The position numbers were made by a program, and so were the translations under genes. The notes beneath the pieces are model-generated. The model was not told the DNA's origin. It made no database searches and worked only from the letters and a program-made list of their open reading frames with translations. Positions 51,703-63,676 of a stretch of 64,000 nucleotides of DNA are shown one piece after another (position 1 is the first letter of the stretch; each line of letters opens with the position of its first letter). The stretch covers positions 213,789,065 to 213,853,064 of the forward strand of contig JAHLJT010000631.1 in NCBI GenBank assembly GCA_031308135.1, given 5' to 3'. The DNA is from Acheta domesticus. Taxonomy: Eukaryota; Arthropoda; Insecta; Orthoptera; Gryllidae.

Positions 51703-53414
51703 CCCTTTGACGACCAGGGGACATACATGTCCCTTATTTTATTTTCTTAATTATAGGATTCGTAAATATTCAAACATCTTCTAGTTTTTTGCATGCCAAT
51801 CTTGACACCATATATTTTAATAATATTGAGTTACAAAACCCGTTCCTATTCTTAATTCGTTTTTTTGGTGATTTTTTGTATTGCTATTCGTTCGTTTCAC
51901 ATTCCCCACATTTACCAATTAAATGTTTAAACAAAATATTAATTTTTATCTCTCTGAAATTCTTTTTAGCGTTTCATATATATCATAGATGACAAATATA
52001 TCCCATTTTGAGAAAAAATTGGGAAAATGTTAATAAAATAAACGCTTTTGTGAGAAGGGACAAATATGTCCCTATGGACCGTAGGGATAACTGAGAATGA
52101 GACAGACACAATAATGTGAACGAGATTGTACAGGTTTTTCCGTCGACCGTATCTTGATCAAACAAGACCAGACAAGCACAGATTCGACTGACTGGCTGTG
52201 ATTTTCAGTTCTGCTAGTTGCAATTACTTAGATACAGCCATCGCAGACATGGAAAACAGAAAGTGCAATCTTATTCAAATGAATGAGAATGAAATATTGC
52301 AGTTTTTATTGGCAGACGAAAGTGGCGATGAAGATAATTTGAATTTGGTTGAAGAAGACAAACTTTTTCTGGAAGAGGATGTGGATGATGCACAAATTGA
52401 AGATGAAATCATTATTGAAGATGCCGATGCACCAGATCAACCAAAAGTAAGTGCACTAGATTCTCCGTGTCACGAGGGGACTTCAAATGCGGACAATTCA
52501 AAACAAAAAAGTTCCAATACTAAGCATGCAATAGAAAAGGATATCCAATGGGGCAGAACGTATTCATCTAAAAGCAAAGAAGGAATAAAAATTGAATGTC
52601 CACTCATGGTACAGATGTACAACAAGTTCAAGGGAGGTGTCGATCTCATGGATCAGAAAAAGGTTACTTATGAAGTTGAGAGGAAGTCGAAAATCAAGTA
52701 CTACCTCAGAATATTTTTTGACCTTTTGGATATTAGCGTAAACAACGCTTGCATTATTTACCAACAACTTGAATCTAAAATGGTGAAACAAAGTAAATGA
52801 ACTCGATGACATTCCGTCAGCACGTAGCCATAGGTCTAATAGGCGAATGTACAAATAGATCAAGATCAATACGACAAACAACAGTGTCCCTGAAAAGAAA
52901 ATCCACCTCATTTCCTGGCCCAGAACATCAAATTCAAAAAATTGAAGAAAGAAGATGTGTCCAATGGGCAAGAAAAAAGAAAGAAAATAGAACAAAAAAC
53001 ATTTGCAATATTTGTAGGGTTCATTTGTGTTTCACACAAAATCGTAACTGCTTCTTGGACTTTCATTCAAAGTGATGTTTTGGAATTCCATTCAAAAAAA
53101 GTATTTAAAGTATTTCATTAAATTGATGTTTTCTGAATTTTATTTAAGATCATATTTTTTTAATGTATGTTTATTTTAATATTTCCACTAAAAATAAACC
53201 AAATACTTTTCATTAAAAATTAACAATATTTTTCTCTCTTCCTGAAAATCATCCTTTATGGTCCATAGGGACACATATGTCCCAAACCATATTTTACAAA
53301 CCGTAAAATCAATGTCGTCAAAAACCATTCTAAACGATATTGTAAGGCGTCTAAAGTTGTTAATTTGAGTATTATAAGTTTTGATCAAGCGGAACCCTTG
53401 TGGTCCTCAAAGGG
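51703..53414 (+). mobile_element. Internally deleted piggyBac element
   Basis: Duplicated TTAA target sites lie at 51699-51702 and 53415-53418. The termini are imperfect inverted repeats: CCCTTTGACGACCA at the left, CCCTTTGAGGACCA as reverse complement at the right. Short GGGACA...TGTCCC palindromes lie near each end and at about 52057. The element is 1712 bp, too short for a full transposase gene. Confidence 0.88.
52198..53075 (+). pseudogene. piggyBac transposase, core deleted and frameshifted
   Basis: The first frame (52198-52800) has an acidic N-terminus (LLADESGDEDN) joined directly to the C-terminal part of the DDE domain (YNKFKGGVDLMDQ, KYYLRIFFDLLDISVNNA). The central region with the catalytic aspartates is absent. 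Near 52797 the frame shifts into a second segment (to 53075) that ends in the Cys-rich C-terminal domain (CNICRVHLCF...CF.DFH). No active transposase can be made. Confidence 0.82.
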
Positions 53415-53901
53415 TTAAGCGTCTTTTATAGGCTATTCTGACAAAAGTTCGTATTTATTGATTGATGTTAACGAGTGTTTTACGTGTTAGAAATGTAAAA
53501 ATTATTATAAGTATTGTATATTATTATGTTGTCGGTAAAAGTGATTATCCATATTTGTCTGAATATGATTGTGAGTGAATACTTGTAGGTTGGTGTGTAT
53601 GCGAGTGTTCTTTTGTCTTTGTATGATATGTATGTAAGCGTGTATGTTTGTATGTATGAATGTTGGTGTTATACGTAAGTAAGTTTATTACTTAAATGTT
53701 AGTATATATATAGTTTCATTTGTTGTATATGTATAGGCATGTAAATGCAGTTGCATGATCGTTTGATTTTTATATTGATTTTTATATATTGTTTTTATAG
53801 TTAATTGTGTTTTGTACTTTTAATGTACTTTTGTTTTTCTGTATTCTGCCACCGGGCAACATCAGCCCAATTGTAGAATAAACCCTATCTATCTATCTAT
53901 C

Positions 53902-53944
<43 letters not shown>

Positions 53945-54834
53945 TACTGTTACCATCAGTAGTATTGTAATATTTATTAAATGCATCACTTTATTAAATA
54001 TATAATTATATTTTAAGTAGTATTCGTATTGAAGTGTGGTGACGTGTTGTGAAGTGTAGTGCAATACTGAAGTAGAAAGAGAAGTGAAGTGCAAGTGTTG
54101 TGAAGTAAAGTGAAGTGGAGTGGTCGTCAGAGTAATAAAAAGTCGTGTATTTATTGATGTAAAATATCTGTAGAAGACCACCATAAAATGAAGAATTAAT
54201 GCGGTTATTGTTGTTAAAGCCTTTATTGTCATTACTGTTATTATATTATTATTAATATTACGGTCTTCAAATTATTTTAAGTTACATTGTATTTAATTCT
54301 TAATTGTAATATGTAATTTTTAATAATAATGTAAATTTTAGTGTTCTGCCACCAGGTTGCATAAACCTATTTGCGGAAATAAATATCTATCTATCCATAT
54401 AACGTATAAGTGAAAAATAAAATTTTATTTCTATTTACTTAATGGCTTAGGGGTTTCCTCTTACAATCTGCTGGCCTTAAAAATAAGAATTAAAAATAAT
54501 TTGAGAGAACACGTTCGTTAAAACTGAATAAACGTTGATATTGAGGCCGGTTGCTCATTAGTTTTGGACATTCAAAGGAAATTTTCTAGCTATTTAAAAG
54601 ACACTTTCAGTAGACTCTCACAAATGCAACAGAACTGCTGCTCCCGCATTTGGATCTATAGCCCCGGAACCTTATTCAGCTGGAAGTTCTCAAAAAGAAA
54701 AAAAATTATTAAATTACTTTTTTGATGAGCCAAGTGTTACTCCGACACGAAGCATCGTTTATTTGCGGTTCGCTACAACATGAAAAATGTGAAAATGTGT
54801 TACGAAACGCAGCTTTTACTTTCTTTTACACGTA

Positions 54835-55110
54835 GGACGTGCATTGAGAAAGTAAGTTCCCTAAAACTAAAATAAAACCCAAGTTCGTGGAAAAAGTTTA
54901 TTGTATTAGGTACAGCTAATTTTGTACAATTTTTCTACATGATCGTTACCAGAATTGAGACAAGTTCCACACAGTGCGATCAACATTTACATCCCGTGTC
55001 GTAGAAGTCAGCCCCTTGTGATAGATACCTAAGGTTTACAGCAACCAACTCTGCGTCGCTGCGATTAGCGTAATTGTGACCGGACACGAACACCTTGAGA
55101 CTTAAGAAAA
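54835..55110 (-). pseudogene. Possible mariner-like transposase C-terminal remnant
   Basis: Minus-strand frames contain LSQGADFYDTGC and, one frame away, CLNSGNDHVEK, which recall the C-terminal end of mariner transposases (ADFY..G...L, KCLN..GDYVEK). An end-like sequence TTAGGGAACTTACTTTC follows. No second terminal repeat was found. Short and speculative. Confidence 0.4.
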
Positions 55111-55552
55111 AATGCAAATTGCTGGGGGCGTGATATGGAAGAGTGAATGGTAGAACACCTCCTAATACTATTGCCGCAGAAGATATGTTGTGATATGAAC
55201 CGTTTGTTGCTGATCGTTATCGCTCAGGAAACCAACATCTGCACTGAGCTTGTTCTGCAGTGTTTCTTGGAAAATTCTGCAGCGTTTAGCGTTCGCCGGC
55301 TCATTTCTGAACAGAGTGCACGTGACTGAGCACAGCACTTCCGCCATTTCCTTCCGCTACATTCGTTCTTCTGGGAGAAATTAGACCATATTACTTGGCG
55401 CATACACTTGCTACATCATTACTCTCTAACGAACGCGTTCTGACTTTCACTGCTTTCTGTTACTGTATCTAACACTTATTCGTACACTCAGTTTTAGCAA
55501 CAAGAAGTTCTCATATTTCGTCGTAAAATAGTTTCAAATATGTATTGTCTTC

Positions 55553-55834
55553 TAAAAGTTCAATAAGATCCAAAAAGATTTCGGACAGTCATAAAATTAA
55601 CAATTTTTATTACGGCATGTTTCGAATGTGTGATGTACATTCATCTTCGGGCCAAATGTATACAAATAACTAAAATTATAAAAATAGAGAACAAAAAGGA
55701 AATACATGAACATATTTTTTAAGAAATAACAAATTATAATTGAAAAATATTAAACAAATTTTATATGACAATATAAACAATATAAACAATGTTTATGACT
55801 GTCCGAAATCTTTTTGGATCTTCTTGAACTTTTA
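55553..55834. mobile_element. MITE with about 45-bp terminal inverted repeats
   Basis: The left end TAAAAGTTCAATAAGATCC and the complement of the right end (TAAAAGTTCAAGAAGATCC) pair. Pairing continues through AAAAAGATTTCGGACAGTC and the following TATAA-like bases. The 282-bp element has no coding potential. It lies just upstream of the Tc1 element. Confidence 0.75.
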
Positions 55835-55921
55835 AATAATTCTAAGTGACAGCCTTACAAAAGAATTTCAAGATGTATTGTCTTTGTTGAAATTGTAAGC
55901 CAATTGCATTAGTAGCAAATA

Positions 55922-57355
55922 CACTCGTCATAAAAAATCTGCTCCCCGAAGGACCCTTCTGATCCGCTGCAAACTCTGAGGGTATTTTGAACACCTTTTG
56001 CTAAGCCAATGATTTAGTTTTCATTGTCGGCCATGCACGGGGGTAGGGGCGTGACGACCCGCCCACCGGTCTAGATAAGAGGGGTTCAAACGGCCATGCC
56101 GGCCATTGCGACATCGGGTAGCGTCGACAGAGCGTCACTAGCACTTATACTATGCCTAGGCGACGCGTTCGGCAACCAGATGTCCAGTTAGACGCTTTCA
56201 AAAGGAGCCGTATCGTAGGTGTACGGGAGGCTGGTTGGTTCTGTCGCCATATTGCGCCGGTCGTAAGGACACCACCATCGCTCGTTTTTGGCGGCAATGG
56301 ATTGAGGAAGGCACGCACCTACTAAATGCAGGATCTGGACGTCCACCACGCACACAAGGAGGGAGGACCGACGGATATTACGCCACGCGCGAACAGATCC
56401 AACGGCAACGATCAGTGCTATTCAGCGGGCTGAGCTGCCTGCACTGTCACATTCTCTAAGTGCCAGTACCATTGGCAGGCGGTTGCACAACGCAGGGCTC
56501 GCCGCACGCCGACCGTTACGACGCCTGCCACTCACACCCCAGCAACGTCGCTACAGACTCGCCTGGTGTCGGGAACGATGGACCTGGGGTCATGCATTTT
56601 GGCAGCGGGTCATCTTCAGCGACGAGTGCCGCCTCTGGCTTGATGGCGACCACCGGGGCCGTGTCTAGAGGCGCAGTGGGGAGCGCCACGAAGAGCGGTT
56701 TGTGGAATCCCATCACTCGTCCCGCCAACCTACTAATAGTGTGGTGAGCGATATCCCATGGTGTCTGTTCACTGTCACTGTCCTTCGATCAATGTTCACG
56801 GTCAGTGTCCACTGTGACAGTCGAACGGTACGTTCAGGAGATCCTGCAACTGGTGGCTCTACCTTTCGTGGACGCCCACGCCCATGCCCTATTTCAACAG
56901 GAAAATGCGCGTCCGCATACTGCAGCCATCCCCCGAGCATGCTTGGCAGCCGTGGATTCTCTCCCATGGCCAGCCGCATCGCCAGAACTCCTCTCGATCG
57001 AGAATGTTTCGGGTGCTATGGAGTGTGTGATTAGGATCCCACCCCTACCCATCAATCTTCAAGAACTGTGCGCTCTGGTGCAAGCTGCATGGGATGGAGT
57101 AGCACAGGACTCCATTGGAGACCTATACAACTCCATGCCGCGACGTCTGGATGCATGTGTTCGCCAACATAGCGATCCCATGCCATACTAACTGCCATAC
57201 TACATGTCTGTGGCCACGTAGCACAATAAATATTGGTCCTACTAATGTAAAAGTGTAATCATTTTGTATGCGTGGTAACCTCTACCTGCCTGTCAACAAT
57301 GATAGCAATCCACCTCGTCCTTCTGGGTGCAGCTTTTTTTTCATGACGATGAGTG
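55922..57355 (+). mobile_element. Tc1-like DNA transposon with terminal inverted repeats
   Basis: Left end CACTCGTCATAAAAAATCTG and the reverse complement of the right end (CACTCATCGTCATGAAAAA) pair over about 33 bp, and both ends continue to a shared GAAGGAC. TA dinucleotides lie immediately outside (55920-55921 and 57356-57357). The size of 1434 bp fits Tc1 elements. Confidence 0.82.
56150..57191 (+). pseudogene. Tc1-family transposase, multiply broken
   Basis: Fragments in different frames follow Tc1 order. A helix-turn-helix start lies near 56150. LTPQQRRYRLAWCRERWTW and VIFSDECRLWLDGDHR hold the first catalytic Asp. FQQENARPHTAAI is the second Asp region, with N-ARPHTA kept. LPWPAASPELLSIENV and LYNSMPRRLDACV end the protein. 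The usual aspartate in SPDLSPIE is glutamate here. Several stops and frameshifts make it non-functional. Confidence 0.82.
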
Positions 57356-58158
57356 TATATGTCAATAAAAATGAAGCATTGGATGCAAAAAGAGCGTAAG
57401 TCGATTTACACTGTTATTGCATAAACGTCATTTTGAGAATCCCGGAATCTCTCTCTACAAGAAGATATTATTTTTTATTGTCTACGTAGCTCAAAGAGGA
57501 CAGGAGAGTTGTTTATGTAGTGTCCGATATTACGCTTTTCTTGCATAATACGCCGGAACTGTACTGTTTGCGCGCGAAGTCGAGCGTGTGCTGTTGCGTA
57601 TATAGGGCAGTGGAGGCAAAAGAAAACTGTTAGCTTCTCGTTCACAATTTCCGTATGGGTCTGAAGCATCTACTATAGATTTTAAATGACAGTGTACGGT
57701 CGGTATAATGATGGGAGCAGTACATCTATTTGTTTGTTTGTTAGAAAGCAAGTCACCAAAAAATTTAAATTCAAGATTTTTTTATTCTTATTTAAATGTA
57801 TCAAAGATAAAATAAAGGAAGATCTAACGGTTACTAAAATAGTATTCGAGCAGGCATACATACATATCGAGCAGGCAATCGAGTCTTGGTGAGATCGGTA
57901 CATTCGTCAGCCCAGGAACAGAGGTTGTTTTTGAAATTCTTTCCTCTGTATTCTGGGTCGTACCCAATTGTTAGAGTTCTAGATAAGGTGCGATGGTGTT
58001 AAAGAGACCGAGAACGAGAGCTCGGCTTGTACAATATAACATGAAGCCGTGCACAGAGCTAACCAATAAAGGAAACGAATAAGATAAATATAGTGGGATT
58101 TTATGTGCAGGTAGTTAGGATTTGGTTAGGTTAGATTAAGTTTTTTGCTTGTTAAATT

Positions 58159-58413
58159 ATAGTGCGATTTTTGTAGGAAGAGCTCTCAAGATAACTCAAA
58201 TCCCATCTTCGCGATGGAATATGTCACGGCATTTCGTATCATTCACAGTCGTTCCGCTAGATTTCGCACGATCGCGACCGTATGAAGCAGTGCTTGCGAT
58301 CATGCGACTTCTACCGGCAAGACTGAGAAAAGACGCGAAATGCCGTGACATATTCCATCGCGAAGATGGGATTTCAGTTATCTTGAGAGCTCTTCCTACA
58401 AAAATCGCAGTAT
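58159..58413. mobile_element. Palindromic MITE family, copy 2 (best preserved)
   Basis: A 255-bp near-perfect palindrome with termini TGCGATTTTTGTAGGAAGAG in both arms. The arms meet around 58285 with little spacer. It is the cleanest of three copies. The flanks do not give an unambiguous target duplication beyond TA-rich bases. Confidence 0.82.
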
Positions 58414-59079
58414 ATGAGAAGAAGGAGCACAGTAAGAGACACAGAAACAGAAAGAACACAGTTGTAAGATGTAATTTTGTAGTACAACAGAGCAACACGT
58501 GTAATTAATGTAGCAAAAAGAAGGTGAAAGTGACGTGTGACAGGATATTTAATAGCAACATCTCTACATGTACGTGTGTGAACGGAACGGCAAGGAAGCC
58601 ACGGCAGGTGTGATTGTCGAGCGTCAGTATTAGAGTCAAGTAAATCGCGGACAGTGCCGACATTTTCATGTCTTAGTCAGGGGAGCTGTGGCGTCCATTT
58701 GGAAGCGTCCCATAAGTATAAATAAACTGGAAAAAATAACTGGAATCTACATACGAGGAATTGAAATACATTTGTATTTTCGTAAAGAAACAAACAGTCG
58801 AAGGTGCAATGGTGAAGGTACAATGTGTTATTTATTTCTAAAAATCCATGGAACAATGCTGTTAGCAGACGTGTGAGAAATAAATGAGAAATAAATAAAA
58901 CTTAGGAAATAAATAAACAGTCGCACGAACTCAATGTTATTTTGGAATAACGAAAAAATTAATTAAATAAATGTTCATGTATTAGGAATGTGTTGTACAC
59001 GCGATGAGCGATTACACAAACGTTTTAAATATAACAAAATTAGGAATTTGGAAAAGAGAAAGGTAATTATTATTATTAA

Positions 59080-59119
<40 letters not shown>

Positions 59120-60269
59120 TGAGTTTTCATTAGAAATTATTGCAATGAAGAAATTAGAGAACTATAAGACATTTACAAAATGGAAAGTGGAAAGGTACAG
59201 AGGTTTCGACAAAGAGAAGAGCTGTCCTTTGTTTGAAAGTGCGCGGTGTAGAAAAGGGATGCAACAATGTAGTACGTAGACAGGTTTGTGATTTTGGTCT
59301 GGAAACATAGTATCGCTATCGAATCTTGGATTCGTGTAGAATTTTTTAATAAAAGTTTTAGATTCGTAAAAGAGACATTTTTAGTACGCGCATTGTTAAT
59401 TCGGGAGTATTTTAATTTGGAATTTGGACGAAGAATGGTCATGGAACGAAATATGGACTTGGATGCTGTCATTGGCAGCGGTCGGAGACGACGCCATTAC
59501 GGGGTCCATTGAAATCAACTACCAGGGAAGTGCCACAAATTTTATCAAATCAAAATAATAGCAAGACCAAGATCTGTGAATAGGTTTAAGAGCAAAGTAA
59601 AATGGCCATTAGAATTAACTCAGTACTTAAAAGTAGTGCTCTCGTATGAATGGAAATGTAAATAAAATATGTATAAATTTATGAATAATATTTAAGATTT
59701 TTGTCAAGGTAAATTGTTTTTTATATTAAAGAGTGTGCGTATATGTATATCTCATTCAAAATTGGCTAATTCAAAATTGTATATGATCTGTCTCATTCAA
59801 AATTGTATATGTACTGTTTTAAGATCTCCTTCTGATGAAAAGATTTCATAAAAACTCATATCATTAAGAAAAATAAATTTATATTCAATATTATTTTAGC
59901 TATTAAAAGACGCCGAAATGTTTTTTAACACTGGAGACGTTTTTGAAAATATAATTGTTTAAAATTCCCATGTTTCACTGAACATTACACAAAAACTACT
60001 CGTATTTTCGAAATATTGTATATGATGTTATTTGCAAGGCCTGCATTTAAACAATAAAACAGAGCAAAATGTATTATGAAAACGTTTCTGATATTTTTTC
60101 TGTCGATTGTTTATTTTTAAGCGATTGTCACAATTTTCTCTTTCCTTCCTTCTGTACATTAAAAAATATTTAACAAACATTTTAAAATTTAAGATATGTT
60201 GTGAAGTGTGTCGGCACTTCGAATTATCATAAGTGATATTCGATAATTCAGAATAAAATACATTATTAA
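58414..60269. other. No gene recognised; (TTA)n microsatellite
   Basis: (TTA)n lies at about 59068-59119. The remaining sequence is AT-rich with only short frames. Confidence 0.5.
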
Positions 60270-60770
60270 ATTTGGTTTAAATTATTGAAATTTATTGAAA
60301 TTATTGAAATTTGGTTTTAAAATTTGGTAATTTTAAAAAGTGCCAACATCATTTTAAATTATGAAGAAACAAATCATATTATATTAAGAAACAAATCACT
60401 GTATTCGTTAAGGAAAACGCCCAAAACATTTTCACTTTTTGCAGTAATCAAAAACTTCCAATGATTCCAATGAAAATGAGACCCACGCCATTTTCAAAAG
60501 AGTTTTTTTTCGCTATCCGAGGACTTTTATTATGAGTTATATTTGAGAAAAAAATTGAAAATATTGTTCAAGCTCCATGTAACTAAACACCAAACACCTA
60601 AACTCTAAACACCAAAATATCCATTTTAATCTCACAGGACCTGAAATTCATTCAGATCGATTGAAGAATATCAATTTTGAAGAAAATCATCTGAACAGTT
60701 TCGCACAAGTGTAGTCACCAGATTGACAGACAGTACTACTTTACCACTGAACATCCTAACATCATCTCTT
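60270..60770 (+). repeat. Interspersed repeat family R (member)
   Basis: Contains AAAACGCC, TGAGACCCACGCCATTTTC, GAAGAATATCAATTTTG and a short GACAGACAG remnant. It abuts the duplicated GNBP 5' flank. Confidence 0.55.
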
Positions 60771-60776
60771 CCTGGC

Positions 60777-62520
60777 GATATTTTCGTTGATTGTCTACAT
60801 CGGGAGCCACTTCTCTCGCACATTTCCCTCCTGTAGCGCGTCACTGGGGAATAACCCGCCGAGTGAGAGGGAGGCGGGGCGGCGGAGAGGCGTTTCCCGG
60901 GGACGGGCGCTCCTCCGCGACGTTGCCGCGAGAACGCACTCACCACTTCCTTCAGCGCGAGGTCGCAATTTGGTGCCGCCGCACAGTGAAGAATATGCTA
61001 CGAACACCGAAGCCTATAGAAATAAAGGATTTTACCAATCGCATTCAAAAGTTAAAAAAAAATGATTTCTCGTAAAGTAACAAACGGAAGTAGGGATTAA
61101 GTAATATTTTTGCTAGAAGAGTTATAGCTTTAAATGCGCTTTAATGAGAAAATAATGTGTGTACAGACATTTTAAAAAACAAAACATTCTTTAAAAATAT
61201 GAAAAGTGTGGTGTCAGAGTATTTGTTAAAATATAGTGATAAAATATAACTATTGATTAACGTATGAAAATATAAATTGTGTTATTTAATAATATTGAAT
61301 TGTAGAAATACTATATTAGATATCTTTGGATGCTTAACGTGATCTTCTTCAAAAGAAACACATGCGTTTTTATCGACAGGTTTCTTTTTCACTTCAAAAT
61401 TTGTGGAAAGCGGAATAGCTCTAAATAGATACTATATAAATAAGGATGATGCACATGACAGAGCTTATATTTCACTGACTGAGAAGGTTTCCAAATTATT
61501 AAATCATCTTACCGTCTTGCATCATCATCATCATCATCATCAGAAATATATATGCTTCTGATGATCCTTTGGATGGTGTACCTAAAACTTTTCCAATCCA
61601 CTTTCTTCTTGAAATCGGAAGATACCGTCGCGTTTCATACTTCGCGACATCGAAAGAAACGTCACCTCTCAACCTTTGCCGCGTTCAGGCGGCGTGTGCC
61701 CACTGCTCCCCGCGGCGGAGATCCCTGCCAAGTGGTCTTCGCGGCGCTTCGTGGCGCGAGTGGAGGCGAGCCGAGCAGCCGGCCGCCCTTGGCCGCAGCG
61801 CCGCCGCGGCCGGGAGGTCAGTGCGCGTGCCGACGCGAAGCGAGCAGCATGTGTGCGCCGGCGGCGCTGCTTTTGTTGTGGTGCGTGTGCGCGACGTCGT
61901 TCGGAGGGACGAGCGGCGACGTCACCAAATCCTCGGCGCCCATCGTCGTCCAGGCCCTCAACCCAACGGGCCTCCGCATCTCCGTGCCAGGTGCGGCCCC
62001 GCCCCCGCTGAATAACCAGTGATTCGTGTTTTCCTTCTTTGCAGCTTGTTGTGATCGTTTTGTGAATATTCTTGCGAGTTACGTCTTCCATGATGGTGTA
62101 TAAAATACAGTCGTATCATCTTCAATGCAATATTTTTTTCAACAAAAATTCTAGAAATACGACCTCTAGATGTCGGAGAATCTCTATAGTAAATGAATTA
62201 ACCAAATATTGCGAAATAAGTTCTGTGTATCTGTAAAAAGATAAATTACATATCAATCATGTCATCGAAAGTAAATAAAATTGCAAATTGTCTAACAATA
62301 TATTTTGGATTTCCAAACTCACATAATTTTCTGCAGTTTATTTTTGAGTTCTCTCGCTGAATGTTTAAGGTTTATCCAAGCACATGCAAGTTCACAGAGC
62401 CTACTCTATCCTGAAACAGAGTTTTTCTGGCCGTGCAAATCAAAACCGGTCTCATTGGGAATCCGTTATGTCTCTAGCTTTCCCCAGTGTGAACTGTTTA
62501 GACAATTAGCGAACAGAAAA
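60777..62520 (+). repeat. Duplicated segment: GNBP promoter, exon 1 and most of intron 1
   Basis: This segment is a paralogue of 21165-22960. Flanking parts are clearly alignable but diverged, with indels. The central stretch (about 61675-62165, matching about 21954-22440) is almost identical, including intron sequence. Homology stops near 62520, a few tens of bases before the expected exon 2. Confidence 0.8.
61849..61990 (+). CDS. GNBP: Exon 1 of a second, tandem GNBP copy (partial; rest not in window)
   Basis: This 142-nt exon shows no coding difference that I can see from exon 1 at 22127-22268: same ATG context, leader, GLRISVP end and CAG|GTGCGG donor. The surrounding DNA (60777-62520) is homologous to 21165-22960. 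Homology fades just before the place where exon 2 should start, and interspersed repeats follow from about 62570. No exon 2 is visible up to 64000. It is either the 5' end of a downstream paralogue with an enlarged first intron, or an isolated duplicate of the promoter and first exon. Confidence 0.75.
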
Positions 62521-62569
62521 TAAAATGGTTCTAACTACACTGAGGTAATGTTACAGGAGAGACATTCGA

Positions 62570-63440
62570 AAATGAGGCTTTATTTTAACTGAAACTAGTG
62601 GTGCTGAAACAGCACGTAATTTCCCGCTATTAGTAATGGTTACGTAATACTATTTATGTATACCACAATTCCTCTCCATATTAACACATCTCAGTCATCA
62701 GTTTTTGTTAAAGTTATTTAAAATAGTAGAGCATTTGATGCAAAAATTAAATAGTTTCAAGCAATAGACTTTCTTATTCAAAACGTTAAATGAAAAAGCG
62801 GAGAGAAAGTAAAAATATATTTCTGGCATTCAATTTATTGTGTAAGATATGAAGTGTATTCACGAATACATACAGGGTATCCAGAAGCTCCCGTTACAAA
62901 AAAAATACCCCAGATTCTATGTTGTCTATCGTGAAGAATGGCAGGTCATGTTTTTCCGGAAAAAAAATTGTCTTCGATAAAATTGAGTTTAAAAGTTACT
63001 TCTGGGCGCGAAATTCAAACCGGCTGCCGCGACACGACACCGGCGCGGCGCGACGCGGCGCAGCGCGGCGTCTGCCAACGGAGCTGGGCGTAGCGTTGTT
63101 TCTGAACGTTTTCGGTAAACCTTTCGTTAAAAAAAAGCACCAAGTGTTTTATGTGTACTATTCATTTAATCTATTCAATCTTCTAAAATGAACTTTTGCT
63201 GTTTGGTATAACCATGGTATGCAGCAGCATAACAATGAACGCTGAATACGTATCATTCCTTACGGAAATTATCACAATTTTTCTCCTAAATTTAGCAACT
63301 GGATTTATCCACTTTTTCATTACCATGGCCCTGTAATAAAAGTTTTTCTGCCGAAAATTCACCGTTTTTTCGTGCAACGTTAGATAACTCTCTGTTCTTA
63401 AGAAGTTCCTTCTAAGCGTGAGAAAGTAAAAACTATAACC
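62570..63440 (+). repeat. Two fragments of repeat family R
   Basis: 62570-62840 matches the family start (ACTAGTGGTGCTGAAACAGC). 63280-63440 matches its end (CAACTGGATTTATCCAC, CCGAAAATTCACCG, GAGAAAGTAAAA). The middle is replaced by unrelated sequence with a GC-rich patch near 63010-63100. Confidence 0.55.
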
Positions 63441-63441
63441 T

Positions 63442-63676
63442 ATAGAGCAGTTTTTGTAACTTTGCCCCTCAAGGCCCGGTTTCACGATGAAATATGTCAC
63501 GGTATTTCGTGTCTTTCTCAGTCGTGCCGCTAGACATCGCATGATCGCGGCCTTATCAAGCAGTATGTGAGATCATGCGACATCTAGCGGCAAGAGCGAG
63601 AAAGACGCAAAATGTCGTGTGATATTCCATCGTGGCCGTAGGGGCTTGAGAGGCAGAGTTATAAAAATCGCACCAT
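63442..63676. mobile_element. Palindromic MITE family, copy 3 (diverged)
   Basis: A 235-bp copy sharing AATATGTCACGGTATTTCGT and the central CTAGACATCGCATGATCGCG-type sequence with the other copies. It has more mismatches between arms and a different outer segment (CCCCTCAAGGCCC). Confidence 0.72.

Larger units (their letters stand above)
49575..53905 (+). mobile_element. LINE copy 2 (same family), inserted in copy 1; its 3' UTR holds a piggyBac
   Basis: Copy 2 begins in a TTA-rich tract just after the copy 1 ORF. It contains an open 645-residue ORF, a GTGAAGTGAA-rich 3' UTR and ends at 53882-53905 with (ATCT)n. The 3' UTR is split by the piggyBac at 51703-53414. The target was a (TTA)n tract, so the target-site duplication cannot be delimited. 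Confidence 0.75.
47890..54395 (+). mobile_element. LINE copy 1 (CR1/L2-like), 5'-truncated and interrupted by LINE copy 2
   Basis: The RT-bearing part runs from about 47890 to 49560. A 3'-UTR remnant with a matching 3' tail resumes at about 53940-54395, ending GTTGCATAAACCTATTTGCG then (ATCT)n. Copy 2 and a piggyBac lie between the two halves. The clade guess comes from the lack of RNase H, the FADDC box and the tetranucleotide tail. Confidence 0.75.

Noticed and set aside
57686..57892. Opposed short frames near 57.7 kb
   Set aside because: They are AT-rich, overlap on both strands and have no motif.
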